DNA of 64,000 bases from Symbiodinium sp. CCMP2592 (taxonomy: Eukaryota > Sar > Dinophyceae > Suessiales > Symbiodiniaceae). The stretch lies in NCBI GenBank assembly GCA_905221615.1, contig CAJNDT010000316.1, positions 62,001-126,000 of the forward strand, given 5' to 3'. Positions 34,252 through 45,699 of the stretch are shown here, one piece after another. Each line of letters starts with the position of its first letter. The first letter of the stretch is position 1. The notes under the pieces are model-generated. The model made no database searches, was not told where the DNA came from, and saw only the letters and a program-made list of their open reading frames with translations. A program made the translations under genes and the position numbers.

Positions 34252-34847
34252 CTGAAAAATGGTGAGAAAAGGATGTGAAGCAAGATGAAGAGTGGAAGAG
34301 ACGCAGCTGCAACACAGCTTCACCGGACATCGCACATGTAGGAGAGACACGGCGGGAACATAGCTTCACCGGTCAGCGGACATGTAGGGCCTGAAACACA
34401 AAGGCTCCAGTGCACCCCTAAGGCAAGCAGCAATCCCAGCCTCCCGGAACCTGAAATTCAGAACCCAAACCCCGAACACGAACTGAAAGGAAGCCTGACC
34501 GGAACCCTAATATCAGCCTGAAAGGATCCCCTCTCAAACCCTTCAACCGCGGGCCTGGAGAGCTTCCACCATGGTGCTGACCTTCGCGAGCCTGGCAAGC
34601 CGGACCAGGCCTGCGCCACGTTAAAGCTTCTTGGGGCTTTTGAGGGTTGGGATGTTGTTCGACTGATTCGGAGGAGTTTCGGGTTTTAGAGTCAGGTCTT
34701 AGGGGTAGCGGTTCACATGGTCAGCCTTAGAGTGCTGCATCTGCTTCTTTAGGGTTGATGAGACGACTTCGGCGTTTCGGGTACTTTGCATCGCTGATTT
34801 CGAAGCTCAAGCTTTTGGGGGTAGCGGAGTGCATGAGACACTTCAGG

Positions 34848-34947
34848 CTATGATGCTGATGATGATGATGATAACGATAATGACTACGAGAATCATGATG
34901 GTGGCAATGATGGTGGCGATGGCGACGGCGACGGCGATGGCCATGGC

Positions 34948-34981
<34 letters not shown>

Positions 34982-35304
34982 TTGATTATGATTATGGTGC
35001 TGAAGATGATGATGCTGATGATGATGATGATGATGATGACCTCGGCGATAATGATGAGGATGAGGATGACGGCGGGGGTGGTGATGGTGGTGGTGGTGTT
35101 GGTGGTCATGATAGTGATGATACGGCGATGATGGTGACGATGATGACGGTGGCGATGGTGATCCTGATCGAGAAGATGGTAACGATGGCGGAAATGATGC
35201 TGGTGATGATGGCGATGATGGTGCTTTGTTGGTGTTGCTGTTGTCGCTATCGCTGTTGTCATCGTGGATGCAGTTGTTGTTGTTGGTGTTGCTATTGTTG
35301 TGCT

Positions 35305-35341
<37 letters not shown>

Positions 35342-35345
35342 GTGC
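34848..35345. repeat. (GAT)n/GGT and (CTG)n arrays
   Basis: GAT-rich triplets 34850-35220 with pure runs near 34950-34980, then TTG/CTG triplets 35225-35345. Confidence 0.9.
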
Positions 35346-35916
35346 TGGTGCCGGTCGCATCATTGTTGTTCGGATTTGGGTGGGCTGTAGCGAGCTTCTC
35401 GTGTCCCGGCGCGCGGGGTGCCGTCCTCTCGACAACGACCCCGTGTGATTGCAGTGGAGCATGAGGCGCTTCTAAACCTAATATGAGCCTAATACAAACC
35501 ACAGACGACCCATGACGACCCTGTAGAAACCCACTATACAAATCCTGCTCAAACACGACGGAAACCCGTACTTCAATACAATCCGTCATTGCTGTCCAGG
35601 AGCGCAAGAATCGAAGGATTCGTACCGTCTTCGAAAGACGGGCCACACCGGCGGTTTGCTGGGCACCAGGAGCTTTAGAGCTTTAGGGTCGGTATTTTGT
35701 GGATGTCAAGAATTATGTTGGAGGGCTTGTCAGGCTGAAACAAAAGCAATGACAAAAGCACGCAAGACACTCCTCCTGACCTTGCTGTAGCTAAAACCTT
35801 ACTAATTACTGTCAAAAATATTCAGACCTATCTGAGGATTCAACCACGGATTGCCTGCATTCAAACCCAGGACTCAACAGGTCAGGTCCCGACCACCGTC
35901 ACCCCAGTCACCCCAC
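35346..35916. other. No gene recognised
   Basis: Nothing supportable beyond short open frames. Confidence 0.3.
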
Positions 35917-35992
35917 GCCCCCCCGGCAAGGGCGGGAACTTGGGTGGTCTGGTATTCGAGATTCGATTCTTGGATGTCAGGATCTCGGGCAC
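35917..35992 (-). CDS. Unidentified exon
   Basis: After CTTGAG the minus strand reads VPEILTSKNRISNTRPPKFP then PLPGG and ends before GTGGGG (phase 1). No family. Confidence 0.3.
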
Positions 35993-37700
35993 CTCAAGCT
36001 TCTTCTCTCGATGCTGTGATGTTACAATCTCGGGTAGAAATTGCGATAGAGGATGCGTTCATAATTCACCCTCTACTAGGCACTGAGGCCGTAGCAAAGG
36101 ATGCAGCCCAGTAACGTTCCGCCCCTCTAGGCCATAAAGAAGCCAATCGATTCCTCACAACAAAATTTGTTATTTAAGTCACCATGCTCCAAGTCTTCAG
36201 TATTCTCAACTCTGCAAACACTACAAGCACAGAAGCAGACATGGGTGGCAAAGATCTGTCAGGCAAGTGACCACACCGCAGCGATGCTGGTTAGGTTGAC
36301 ATGTTGCATTTGCCACACAGGAGCAGCCACACACTGCCTTGATGAACTCAACCACTTGGGCCGGGACCCACGACGGTAGCATCGAAGGGAAACCACGTGG
36401 TCGCATAGTGCTTGGCGATGCGCCCTCATCACCAGATTCCCCGGTCTGGCCCCAAAATCCCGCGACAAGGAAGTGCCACATTACAGCCAAAACTGGTCTT
36501 GCAGGGGCGTGGGTGTAGGCCCAGGGTTGCAAAAGGAGCAGGGTTTTTGCAAAAGTGGCTACTATAAGGTTACAAGAAGGCATTGTAAGCGTTACTAGAA
36601 GGGTTGCTGAGATTACCAAACAGGGGTTAAGAAGGGCTTCTGACAAGAGGACTCTGCAGGAGGCCATTTTCTCGGTTATTCTAAGCGTTGGTTACTTTGA
36701 AGCTACTCAAAGGCACTGTGAGGGTTACTAGACGGGTTGAGAAGGTTACTAAATAAGCGTTAAGAAAAGGTTTCTGACAAGAGGACTCTGTCAGGGCCAT
36801 TCTCTCCATGAGCCTACGACATGTTGTCCAAGGGATGTGTCAAAGTCTAAACCAAAGAGTCTAAAGGCTATCATCTTGTTCCCGGAGCTACACCGTATAG
36901 CCCGACTGATCCGGAATCGCCCAAGACACGGAGAAACAGAAGTGTCCCCTCTCCAGGACTCCGCGGGCTACAACTCCCACAGCCAACAGTAACAAGCAGC
37001 TCGAGACAAACACCAAAACGAAGAGTATAAGCGTCGGGTAAATTGGAAGAGGGGCTTGTCGTCCTTACAGCATAACTACGCAATTACGGACTCGATGAAT
37101 AGGGACTCCAAGAGGATATGGCTCCCCATTAAGAAGACCCCTATATCAGACCCTTCTATGCTGTGCCAGCGGCTGAGATCGAGCACGAGGATGCCCTTGT
37201 GGTAGTAGCCTTAGTGTGATTTCAATCTTTGGGGAGGGGTACTATCGTATGTAGTACAGCCGATGTCACTCTATGCCGGTTAGTAGAAGTGGCCAAGGCG
37301 GGTCGAGACGCAGAGACAGAGTTCCCAGCAGACCACGAAGACAAAAACTGCCGGCTCAAGGTGGCAAAGCATCTCCCCGCCAAAAAGCTCGGCAAGATCC
37401 CAACCAGCAACGTCCATACCAAATCACTCAGACCAAAAGCATGAACCCTACCCCATCTTTGAGCCATCGAGCCGGTAATGAAGGAGACAAGGATGTCCAA
37501 GTTCCAAAATAGCCTGGTCGGGGATGGCTCAAGGGGCCCACAGATCTAGATGAAGGTCGGGTGTTCTTCTGATTCAACCAGGGACAAAGAGCTCAGTTTC
37601 AAGCGGATTACTGCGGGCTTGAACGTTGCCAGGTGCACAGTGCAAGGGACGATATGTAGTGCTCTGTTGTCACGTTGACGTTTGTCCGCCTCCACTCCTG
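35993..37700. other. No gene supported
   Basis: Frames at 36667-36221 (minus), 37229-37444 (plus) and 37500-37222 (minus) are open. The last has hydrophobic segments, but no motif allows a call. 36530-36780 holds two diverged copies of a segment containing TTCTGACAAGAGGACTCTG. Confidence 0.3.
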
Positions 37701-37713
37701 GAAGCACACAGCG

Positions 37714-38160
37714 CTACACAGGACTCTGGATGAGACATCCCAACATTGTAAATTGCAAGAGCAACAACATGCAACCATGCCTGTGGTAGATTAAAATTGG
37801 AACAACATGGTGTAGTGGCACAATAATACTGACCTTTAGGCCTGAGAGGCTAGCATTCCCTTGCTGTGCGGTTGGTTCAGCAATCCCTGCTTCGACACCG
37901 TCCCTAAAGCCCACGCTTGCGACAGGCGCGCCAAGTAGCTGTGTCACCCAGGACATGATCACCAGGACGAGTGTCTCCGGTGGGTCAAAGAAGCGCAGTG
38001 GGATCACGACTGGCAGACTGATGCTGGGCTTCGGATCGGACAGCTTACATCCTTTGTACACGTTAGCTAGAGAAACTACCAATCCAGGTTTCTGCTTGAA
38101 GGCTCCCAGGAACCACAAGAAGCCTTGACCACCCCTATAGGCTCCCCAAGACCACTCCAT
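37714..38160 (-). CDS. Hypothetical 148-codon ORF
   Basis: An ATG-started frame with natural amino-acid mix, containing LSDPKPSISLPVVIPLRFFD and SWVTQLLGAPVASVGFRDGV. No family recognised. Lack of introns and the neighbouring intronless frame upstream suggest a mobile-element relic, but that is a guess. Confidence 0.3.
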   Translation of the reverse strand: MEWSWGAYRGGQGFLWFLGAFKQKPGLVVSLANVYKGCKLSDPKPSISLPVVIPLRFFDPPETLVLVIMSWVTQLLGAPVASVGFRDGVEAGIAEPTAQQGNASLSGLKVSIIVPLHHVVPILIYHRHGCMLLLLQFTMLGCLIQSPV

Positions 38161-38230
38161 AAGGGGAGCATGGCGGGAGCATGACTTCGCGAGGCGGAAA
38201 CGAGGACTGTGGGTGGGGGATTCTAGGATT

Positions 38231-38620
38231 CTAGAGCATGCTTGTCGGATGAATATGCTTCGCAGCCAAGGTTTCCAAAAATTCAGTGTACCGGACCGAC
38301 TGGGGGATCGACCCCGATTTGGAGTTCAAAACGCGCCCAGCGGGAGCCGCGGAATCGTCGAACGCAGCCAACCACGTGTGACTCGTGCATGCAGTAACAT
38401 AAACATGATAGCCCCATAATGTTACCACACCGTTCTGTTTGGGAGCTTGCTTTTTGAAAGCAACATATGTCTGCTCGCTTTGCCTGCACAAAATACACAC
38501 AACATGATGGCCTTGAACTCCACAGCTCCTGGCCCCAGGCTCTTCTGTGCCCCCTAAAGTACAGAATGAAAATGAAATCAAAAAAGTACCAACTCCTCGT
38601 ATCTGCAGCGCATGGAGCAA
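38231..38620 (-). CDS. Hypothetical 129-codon ORF
   Basis: Contains CRQSEQTYVAFKKQAPKQNG and RVLNSKSGSIPQSVRYTEFL and ends in a stop near 38231. A second frame over 38498-38283 (GSRWARFELQIGVDPPVGPV) also looks protein-like, so a frame change within a decayed coding region is possible. No family recognised. Confidence 0.3.
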   Translation of the reverse strand: MLHALQIRGVGTFLISFSFCTLGGTEEPGARSCGVQGHHVVCILCRQSEQTYVAFKKQAPKQNGVVTLWGYHVYVTACTSHTWLAAFDDSAAPAGRVLNSKSGSIPQSVRYTEFLETLAAKHIHPTSML

Positions 38621-38639
38621 AGAACTAAGAATCTCATGC

Positions 38640-40380
38640 TAGGAACACTGGCCAAAATCTCATTTAAAAAAAACTCAACATCTCACAGAATCAGAAGACG
38701 AGTCGAAGAGTTGTCTCTGAAACCCCGGAATCGAACGACAAATCTTGCACGCGACAGCAGGCGGGCTGAACTACTTCTTCAGTTCTATGAAGGAACAAGG
38801 AAGGCTCCAAAATCGCCGGGACGCCTATGTCAAAGGTGAGCAAAGTCATCCCCAGAACGTCCCACCAGGCTCGGAGAGGACTTCCGGGATGCCTTTGTAT
38901 GATCATGGTGATCATATTCTGGTAAATTATAGTACATTTCAGAATATTACAGTATAGTATATTGCATTATATTCTAGTACAGTATAGTATATATGATGAT
39001 GACGGCTGTGGTGGCCATGACCGTGGCTGGAAGCCTTCTCACTACCAGTGCCTCTGATGATATGGCATCTTTCCTCCTGGTCCTCCTGCTTCTGCTACTG
39101 CGATAGCTACGACTCCTCTGACCACTGCTGCTAAACCTGCTTTTGATGCACTTGCTATTGCTACTGCTTGGACTCAAGCTTCTTCATTTCAGATTCCCCG
39201 TTGCTCCGACTCTGAAGCCAAGCTGGATCTCCAGAGGAAAACGAAAACTCTCAAAACCCCAAGAAATGGGCGAAAAGAAAAAGGGCACTATTCGTGGAGG
39301 TCACTGGATGAAGGGAAGCACGGACTCCCGCGCAGATCCTTCGCAGCATGTGGAAGATCTGGATGCCAGGCTCGGGGGCTTGGGGTTCGGGTCTGCAGGA
39401 AACTGGCTTCATGCGAACCTGAGATGCATCAAGCCTCGTGCGCCAGAACCTCCGCTAAAACATTGAGATCCGGACTCCGCACAGACAGAAGGCAACGCGC
39501 GCCTCCTATGATCGCTTTCGACGAGTCCGGAAAAACCATTTGAGCACTGCTGCCTCAGATGAGGCTGGCACTGTGATTGCAAGACTGGTGCGGCTCGTTC
39601 AAGGGAGTAGTACACCGAGATTCGGTATGCACTATAATCCTCCGACCTACTGCAAGAGCACTGACGAGATGTCGCCCTCCGACCAACACGTCTACTGTCA
39701 AACCAGTATCCTTCTTGTGGTCAGAGTGGCTGTGCTTGCGACCGCCGCTGGGGCCGCTGGGGCCCTCGGCAAGCGGCTCTTCGTCCACCTGTGCCGAGGA
39801 CGCTGGTGTCTACGGGATGCACATTCAGTGTAATTGAAGGCCTGTTTGAGAGTGTGGTGCTGCACTACAAGCGTGTTCCCGAGCTTCAAATGCAGCATCT
39901 TGTAGCTAGAATCTGTCAGTGTCCAAGCTCTGACGCTCAACATGATGACAGCATGATAACAGTAGTCAAAGGGACGGTGCAAAGAGCCCTCCAATCTCGC
40001 AGCTCTCACACGAGCGCCCCACCGCCCGATGCCAGAACTCTCGGAGCTTGAACTCGAAGTGAGGCTCGCCGGAGCCTGCCGCAGACTCAGCTCAATAGAA
40101 CAGCTTTCGGATTGGTATTTGCTGGTCCCACATCGGAGCCCTGGCACTCGCTTTGAATGCCTTTTGTCGCCCTGCACGGAGGGTTGCGGGTCAAGGCTTC
40201 TGTTCACGAAAAACAATGTGAGGGGACACTGCCTCCGCTGACACGCTAAGAAGAACCGGAATTCCATCACCGTCACAAAGGTGCCCACAGTGGCTATGAA
40301 GATCTTGCAATGAGCTAAACACGCCGCGAATCAGATCCCTGGCTCGCCTCCAGCACCAGAACTGCGACCGCCGATCGAGT
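38640..40380. other. Exon-like fragments on both strands, undecided
   Basis: Minus: VDEEPLAEGPSGPSGGRKHS after CACAG at about 39792, ending near a GA donor, and SGEPHFEFKLREFWHRA after GGCAG at about 40085. Plus: an open frame across 39190-39540. Both strands look coding over the same bases, so no single call is safe. 38925-38995 is TATAGTA-rich. Confidence 0.25.
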
Positions 40381-40529
40381 CCTCATCTATGCGGCCGAAT
40401 GTGCCTCGCCACGAGAGTACAAAAAAAGCGGGTCGGGCCAGGATGGAGTCGAGAAGGCCTCCTGTAGCTGTTGGCACACTCCAAGGGCACGAAGCCCCGG
40501 AGACCACCACAAGAAGTCGTAGGAGTCGT

Positions 40530-41111
40530 AGTCGTCACCGTAATCGCGGTAGCAGTAGCAGTAGTCGTCGTCGTCGCAGCAGTAGTAGCAGTCAAGTAGC
40601 AGTAGCGGTGGCGGTGGCGATGCCAGTTGTGGCAGTGGCGGTATTCCCAGCAATAGCAGTAGCAGTAGCCGTAGCATTAGCAGCGGAAGCGGAAGTGGCG
40701 ATTGCAGTGGCAGTGGCTGAAGCAGTAGCGGTAGGAGTACGAGCAGGAGCAGTAGGAGGAGGAGAAGGAGGAGGAGGAGGAGGAGGAGCAGCAAGAGGAG
40801 CAGAAACGGGAGCAGGAACAGGAGCAGTCGTCGCAGCATTCTAGTCTTCATCGTCTAGTAGTAGTGATGGTAGGCGTGGTAGCAGTGGTCGCAACGGCGG
40901 TGATGGTGGTAGTGGTAGCGATAGTGGTGATGGTAGTGGTAGAGGTAGTGGTAGTGGTAGTGGTAGTGGTAGTGGTGGTGGTAGTGTCAGTGGTAGTGGT
41001 AGTGGTAGTGGGCGTGGGAGTGGCAGTGGCAGTGGCAGTGGTAGTGGCTGTGGGTGTGGCTGTGGCTGTGGCTGTGGCTGTTGTTGTTGCTGTTGTTGTT
41101 GTTGTTGCTGT

Positions 41112-41143
<32 letters not shown>

Positions 41144-41210
41144 GTGGTGGTGGTGGTGGCGGTGGTGCCGTCCTCGTCGACGTTGTCGTTGTTGCTGCGG
41201 TTGCTGTCCT
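40530..41210. repeat. AGT/AGC, GGT and TTG/CTG triplet arrays
   Basis: AGCAGT and GGCAGT types 40545-40850, GGTAGT types 40860-41045, then TGTGGC and TTGTTG/CTG to 41200. Confidence 0.9.
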
Positions 41211-41759
41211 ATCCTCCGGAAGCTAGACTATCCTGATGGCTTTACAAAGCAAACCCTACCAACAAACTAAACCCCAAAGGTCCCAAAGTCCTAACCTAGT
41301 GCTGCCACGAACATGGCCGGCCTTGAGTTTGCTGCTGCACAATGCGGCGGACATCGGCTCGGCTACCCAGCGCCACACGGAGGTCGTCCGCAAACGACGT
41401 CCTGGAAAAGATTGGGGGGGTGATTGGTCTCACGACTATATAGGATCTCAGTGCAGCATGGGTCCAACGGCAAAGGCTGGGTCAGTTGCGGACTTTTGGC
41501 TTAGTTCAGGATTTCCGTGCCCTTCGACAGAGGCATCCAAGGAATGGCTTCACCTCTTATGCACAAAACATTGCGGTCCTTGGGCTTGGGTTTGTTAGCT
41601 CCGGAAGGGCATGCTTCACCACTGGCACACTCAGAGGCGATTTTGCCTCTGAGCTGCATACCATCGACACCCGCACACACAAAAGACGGGAGGCGTCAAA
41701 TCGTCAAGACCGATGACACCTTGAAAAACACTGCAGAACTGACACAAACGCACCCAAAC
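41211..41759. other. No gene supported
   Basis: A plus frame at 41236-41598 contains SATQRHTEVVRKRRPGKDWG but no family motif. Confidence 0.25.
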
Positions 41760-41854
41760 TCTCAAATCTCTCAAGGAATTGAAAGGTTCTGCCACGAGTC
41801 GAGCTCCATCGGTTGCTGGTGTCAGGGCTGACATCACCGAGACTTTCCAGGAAC
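41760..41854 (-). CDS. Unidentified exon
   Basis: After TATCAG the minus strand reads FLESLGDVSPDTSNRWSSTR then GRTFQFLERFE, ending before GT (phase 1 at both ends). Natural codon use, no family. Confidence 0.4.
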
Positions 41855-42014
41855 CTGATAGCATGCAGAAAGTAAGTGTAACGTTCCACACAAGCGTCGG
41901 TGCTCGTCATCGTCACCCTCAACATCTACCAAGGGGGGCGGAGCGCTCTTTATCATGCTTACCGTCATCATCATCAAGAGAATCGGGACAATCTTGTTAT
42001 CCAACATCGTTTCC

Positions 42015-42414
42015 GTAGTCATCGCCATCATCAGCATCGACACCATCATCATCATCGTCATCATCATTATCATCATCATTATCGTAATCGTCATCGTCAT
42101 CGCCACCACCTTACTGGCATCACATCCTCACTGTATCACTGTGCGAAGAAGCAGCAGCAGCAGCAGCAGCCGAAGCAGCATGGAGTTTCTTCTTCCGCGT
42201 GGACAGTGCGGTGCCAGTGTTCTCCTTCCCGCAGCGTGCTATCGCCATGAGCAGCATGTTATATCACACGAGTCACCATCACAACTCCCACGTCCACATC
42301 ATAATCTACATGATCACCAACATCACCGTTGCGATCGAGTAGTAGTAATAGCAGCAGCGGCAGCAGCAGCAGCAGTAGCAGTAGTAGTAGTAGTAATAAT
42401 AATAATAATAATAT

Positions 42415-42450
<36 letters not shown>

Positions 42451-42560
42451 CCCACTAGCAGTAGCAGCAGCAGTGGCAATGGCAGTGGCAGTGGCAGCGG
42501 CAGTGGCAGTGGCAGTGGCAGTGGCGGTGGCGGTAGCGGCAGAGGTAGCGGCAGTGGTAG
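42015..42560. repeat. CAT, AGC and GGCAGT triplet arrays
   Basis: CAT/ATC 42030-42110, AGC/AGT 42340-42450 with a short AAT run at 42395-42412, and GGCAGT-type hexamers 42470-42560. Confidence 0.9.
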
Positions 42561-42584
42561 CGGTAGCGGTAGCTGTGGCCTGCT

Positions 42585-42950
42585 GCTCCAAAGACGACTG
42601 GCAGCATGGTCAATAGCTGCAATAGTCATCGTCGCAGAACTTTCAAGCCAACCCAAAACAACCCGCTCAGCAACAGTAAAGGTCACACCAGAGAGAACAA
42701 CCAGCATATGAGAGCGAGCAGTGCCAACAACTGTAAATGCACCGGCTGGCTGGATCTCTTCCTCTGGCGGAGGTGGGCCATGGGGCGATACCCGTGAGCG
42801 GAAAGAATCGCCTGTGACAGGAGGAAGCCACCGCGGAATTGCGTTGGGCATGGTACTACGAACAGGAAATATGACCTCAATCACACTCACACCAGCACTG
42901 GCATGCGCAGCTGTAGTCGGGATAGTCATCCCAAGCTTCATCGGAGTCAC
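42585..42950 (-). CDS. Hypothetical ORF adjoining a triplet array
   Basis: The minus strand is open from 42950 through about 42590, with TIPTTAAHASAGVSVIEVIF and GAFTVVGTARSHMLVVLSGV, before it runs into triplet repeats. The plus strand is also open over 42721-43032. No motif or splice signal decides the strand. Composition is less GC-rich than the clear exons. Confidence 0.25.
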
Positions 42951-42959
42951 ATCGCTCCA

Positions 42960-43500
42960 GACAGCTTTGATGTTGGGTTCGTGGGATCGTTTGAGAGGGT
43001 CTGTGCGGTCAGAGTCCTGCGATTTAGGTTAATATGTTACGATTCTGACCATGAGTTCTATTTATTGCTGAGGTGAACAACGGCTGCCACCACAAGCCCG
43101 AGGCTCAACGATGGAACCTTAGCGGGCCCTACTTGATGTGCTCATATTATTCCGATGTCAAGTCGGCAACACACCGCCGATCTCATGCCGGTCGCCTGAG
43201 ACCGGCGACTTCTGCCGTGCCATGGCAGCGTCGTCAATCGGAGTGACATGCTCCTGCCAAGCCCACTGTGTTCCCGGCGGTTCATGACTTGCAGCCTTGT
43301 TACTTCTTGGGTTAACTTACGAGATGACTCGAGAGCTGATTGAGCAAGATTTGTTGAATACCCACAGAGCAGGGACACCTGAACATGATCTGGCATGCCT
43401 TGACTGTCCTTACCCTCTGACCCCTCGCATTGCGAGCACTCAACATCGTTCCAAACTTGGGTCTCAACCCCGAAGCACGTGGAAGGGTCTAAGGTTCCAA
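42960..43500. other. No gene recognised
   Basis: Nothing supportable. Confidence 0.3.
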
Positions 43501-43504
43501 GTCC

Positions 43505-44235
43505 CTCCACCTAAACCCTGGCCTAAACCCTAAACCCCTAAGCCCCTGAACCCCGAGACTCGAAACCCGAAACCCCGAAAGTTTCACGGAGTTGCCTCAA
43601 TGCTCAGAGGCGTCTGAAGCAGGCGCTGCTTCAGGCTCCCAAGCTCCTCTCAAGACGCTCCCCCCAAGGACCGTCTCTGCTGTTTGGGAGCGTAAGGCAC
43701 TCTTTTCCTCTGAACGGTTGGGTGTCGGCTTCGGGTTTAGAGTTTAGGGTTCCGGGTTTAGATAGGATTCTGATTCCGAATTCCCGGGCGCAAAGGAAAA
43801 GATTGCTCCCCAAAGCTGAACCCCTGAACCCGAATCCCCAAACCCTCATCCCCTTCCCCCCAAGACCCGAAACTTCAAACCCTCATCCCCTTCTCCCCAA
43901 GACCCTAAAACCCTAAACCCCTAACCCCTCGGCCCTTGCTGCCCAAGACCCTAAATCCTAACCCGTTCTCCCCAAGACCTCCCTCAGCGCCGTGATTTCG
44001 GCATCGAAGCTCTCGCCGAGCTTCCGATGGAGCTCCCAGAAAGCAGCCCTGGGAGTTTCCGACAGGGGATTTAGGGGTTCAGAGGTTTAAGGGGTTAAGG
44101 GGTTGAGAGGGGCTTAGGGTTTAGGGGTTAAGGGGTTGAGGGGCTGTAGGGGTTTAGGGGTTTAGGGCTTTAGGGGCTTTAGGGGTTTAGGGCTTAGGGG
44201 CTCAGACGGTTTGGACGTTTACGGTTTTAAAAAAG
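43505..44235. repeat. TTTAGGG-like tracts in both orientations
   Basis: CCCTAAACC types at 43515-43560 and 43800-43970, GGGTTTAGGG types at 43735-43765 and 44065-44215. Within 43835-43915 a segment of about 40 bases containing CAAACCCTCATCCCCTTC is repeated. Two exons (43979-44048 and 43584-43646) sit among these tracts. Confidence 0.8.
43584..44048 (-). CDS. Unidentified helical protein, last two exons
   Basis: Exon 44048..43979 follows CCCAG, reads AAFWELHRKLGESFDAEITA then LRE and ends at GAG-GTCTTG in phase 0. Exon 43646..43584 follows GAGAG, starts in phase 0, reads ELGSLKQRLLQTPLSIEATP and stops at TGA. The joined product is amphipathic and coiled-coil-like (L-x-x-K-L, L-x-x-L-K-x-x-L). 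No family. The intron and the flanks consist largely of TTTAGGG-like repeats. Confidence 0.5.
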
Positions 44236-44595
44236 AACTGAACATGTTGGGACATAGTGGATATTGCTGGATCTTGTGTCTGGACATAGCCATGGATGTG
44301 AATGCACAGCGCCCAAGACTCACATGCGAGTCACATGCACGTTGACTCAACTTGATCTATCCTAAGCAGCGGCTCCCGCGATGCCTGTTTTCGTATGTGA
44401 CGTAGTTATCGCCGACACCCGTCTCAGCTCTCTATGACGCGTTGAGCCAACTTTATGTGTTTGGCGCATCAAGTCAAGAGCATCTTGAAACTGTGAAAAC
44501 CTCCGAAAAGCGTGTGCTTTCTCGAGCTTGTGCCGCAAAGCCGTAGTGCCGAATTGGTAGTACATGGCCGCCCAGCCATACCCACCGCGTCAATC

Positions 44596-45659
44596 TCAGA
44601 CGATGTATGCGGATGCTGTTGCAGCCGCAGCTAGAGCCGCTGCCACAGCTCCTGCACCCACAGTTGCGCTGGCACTTGTGCTCTCAGCGCCCGTTGCGGA
44701 GCCGTCCGTGGAGTCCCCGGAGCAGTCGAGGCCCAGCTCCGTGCATGAGCCGGAGATCACCGGGTCGTAGAGGGAGGAAGAACTGAAACTCGGAAAGCGG
44801 AAGGTGATAGTGCTGCTGCTTCCCTGAGTGGTGACCATCGGATAGTCAGCAGCCATCTCCACCCAGGTGCAATCCGTCTGCACTTGTGTAGACAATTGGA
44901 ATTCCGCCGCACCGCCCAGAGAGACTGTCTTGTTGCTGCCGTCCTTCTTGCTGGCTGAGCCGCCGCCCATGTTCTGCACGGTGATGTCCAGCTCGATGGC
45001 GTCGCCCACCTCACCGCTCTTGCAGGTGGCGCCAGTGTCTCCGCACCAAGTCCAGTCCCACAAGCGAATGTTCCACTTCAAATCCCCAATGTCGACAGAC
45101 CACGAGTCGTTGTTCATACCGACTGCACCGCTATCAGCGATGAGGTATGTATCCACGCCCAAGTTGCCGATGCTGGAGATGGTGGACTCGAACGAGATCT
45201 TCGCAGCACCCACGGAACCAATAGTCACTTGCCAACACTGCCCACAGTGAAATCCTGTGCGGCAAAAGTGTTGACGGAGTGCTTCACGCTACCGGTCTGG
45301 CCGACAGCCTCGCCGGTCGCATCCACCTCCCGGAGTGCATCCATGGTCACCCTGATCCCCACCGAGTTTCCGGAGGAACCCTTTGGAACGATAGGGAACT
45401 TGCCACTCTGCCCCTGGATATTCACCTCCACAGGAACGTCTGTAGTGTTCGGGCTGCTGCCCGGTGGTTGTGGTTGCGTTGGCATCTCCGCAAGAAGGAA
45501 ACAGAAGGTTGCCACCGTGCACAGGGGAGCAAGCAAGGACAGCAACCAGAAGCCGGAAGACACCAAGGGTTCAACGCGAGGAACCTGGAGACGACACTCC
45601 GAGCCGAAATTCCTGCGCCAGGCGTGTTCGAGAAGATCATTGCCTGAACTCTGCCACAT
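44596..45659 (-). pseudogene. Secreted, probably GPI-anchored protein; frame-shifted
   Basis: The first frame (45659..45225) has a hydrophobic signal-like helix, SSGFWLLSLLAPLCTVATFC, then VGIRVTMDALREVDATGEAV and KHSVNTFAAQDFT. It stops in TGA at 45225. The second frame (45228..44596) continues with VTIGSVGAAKISFESTISSI, NDSWSVDIGDLKWNIRLWDW, and a Ser/Thr/Ala tail ending in a hydrophobic AVAAALAAAATASAYIV, typical of a GPI-attachment signal. The two frames clearly form one beta-rich extracellular protein. The break falls where TVGSVGK is followed by a near copy, TIGSVGAAK. Removing 23 bases (45251..45229) or adding one base restores the frame. This could be a duplication, a sequencing error or a very short intron. 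Similar domains occur in protists as I recall, but I cannot name the family. Confidence 0.5.
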
Positions 45660-45699
45660 CGTACTTGCATCTATCGCCTATCGCGCACGTAAGGCTGTC

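Noticed and set aside
38690..38775. tRNA-like sequence on the minus strand (GTTCGATTCC box)
   Set aside because: The T-stem and acceptor stem do not pair, and no proper anticodon arm forms. At best a decayed SINE.
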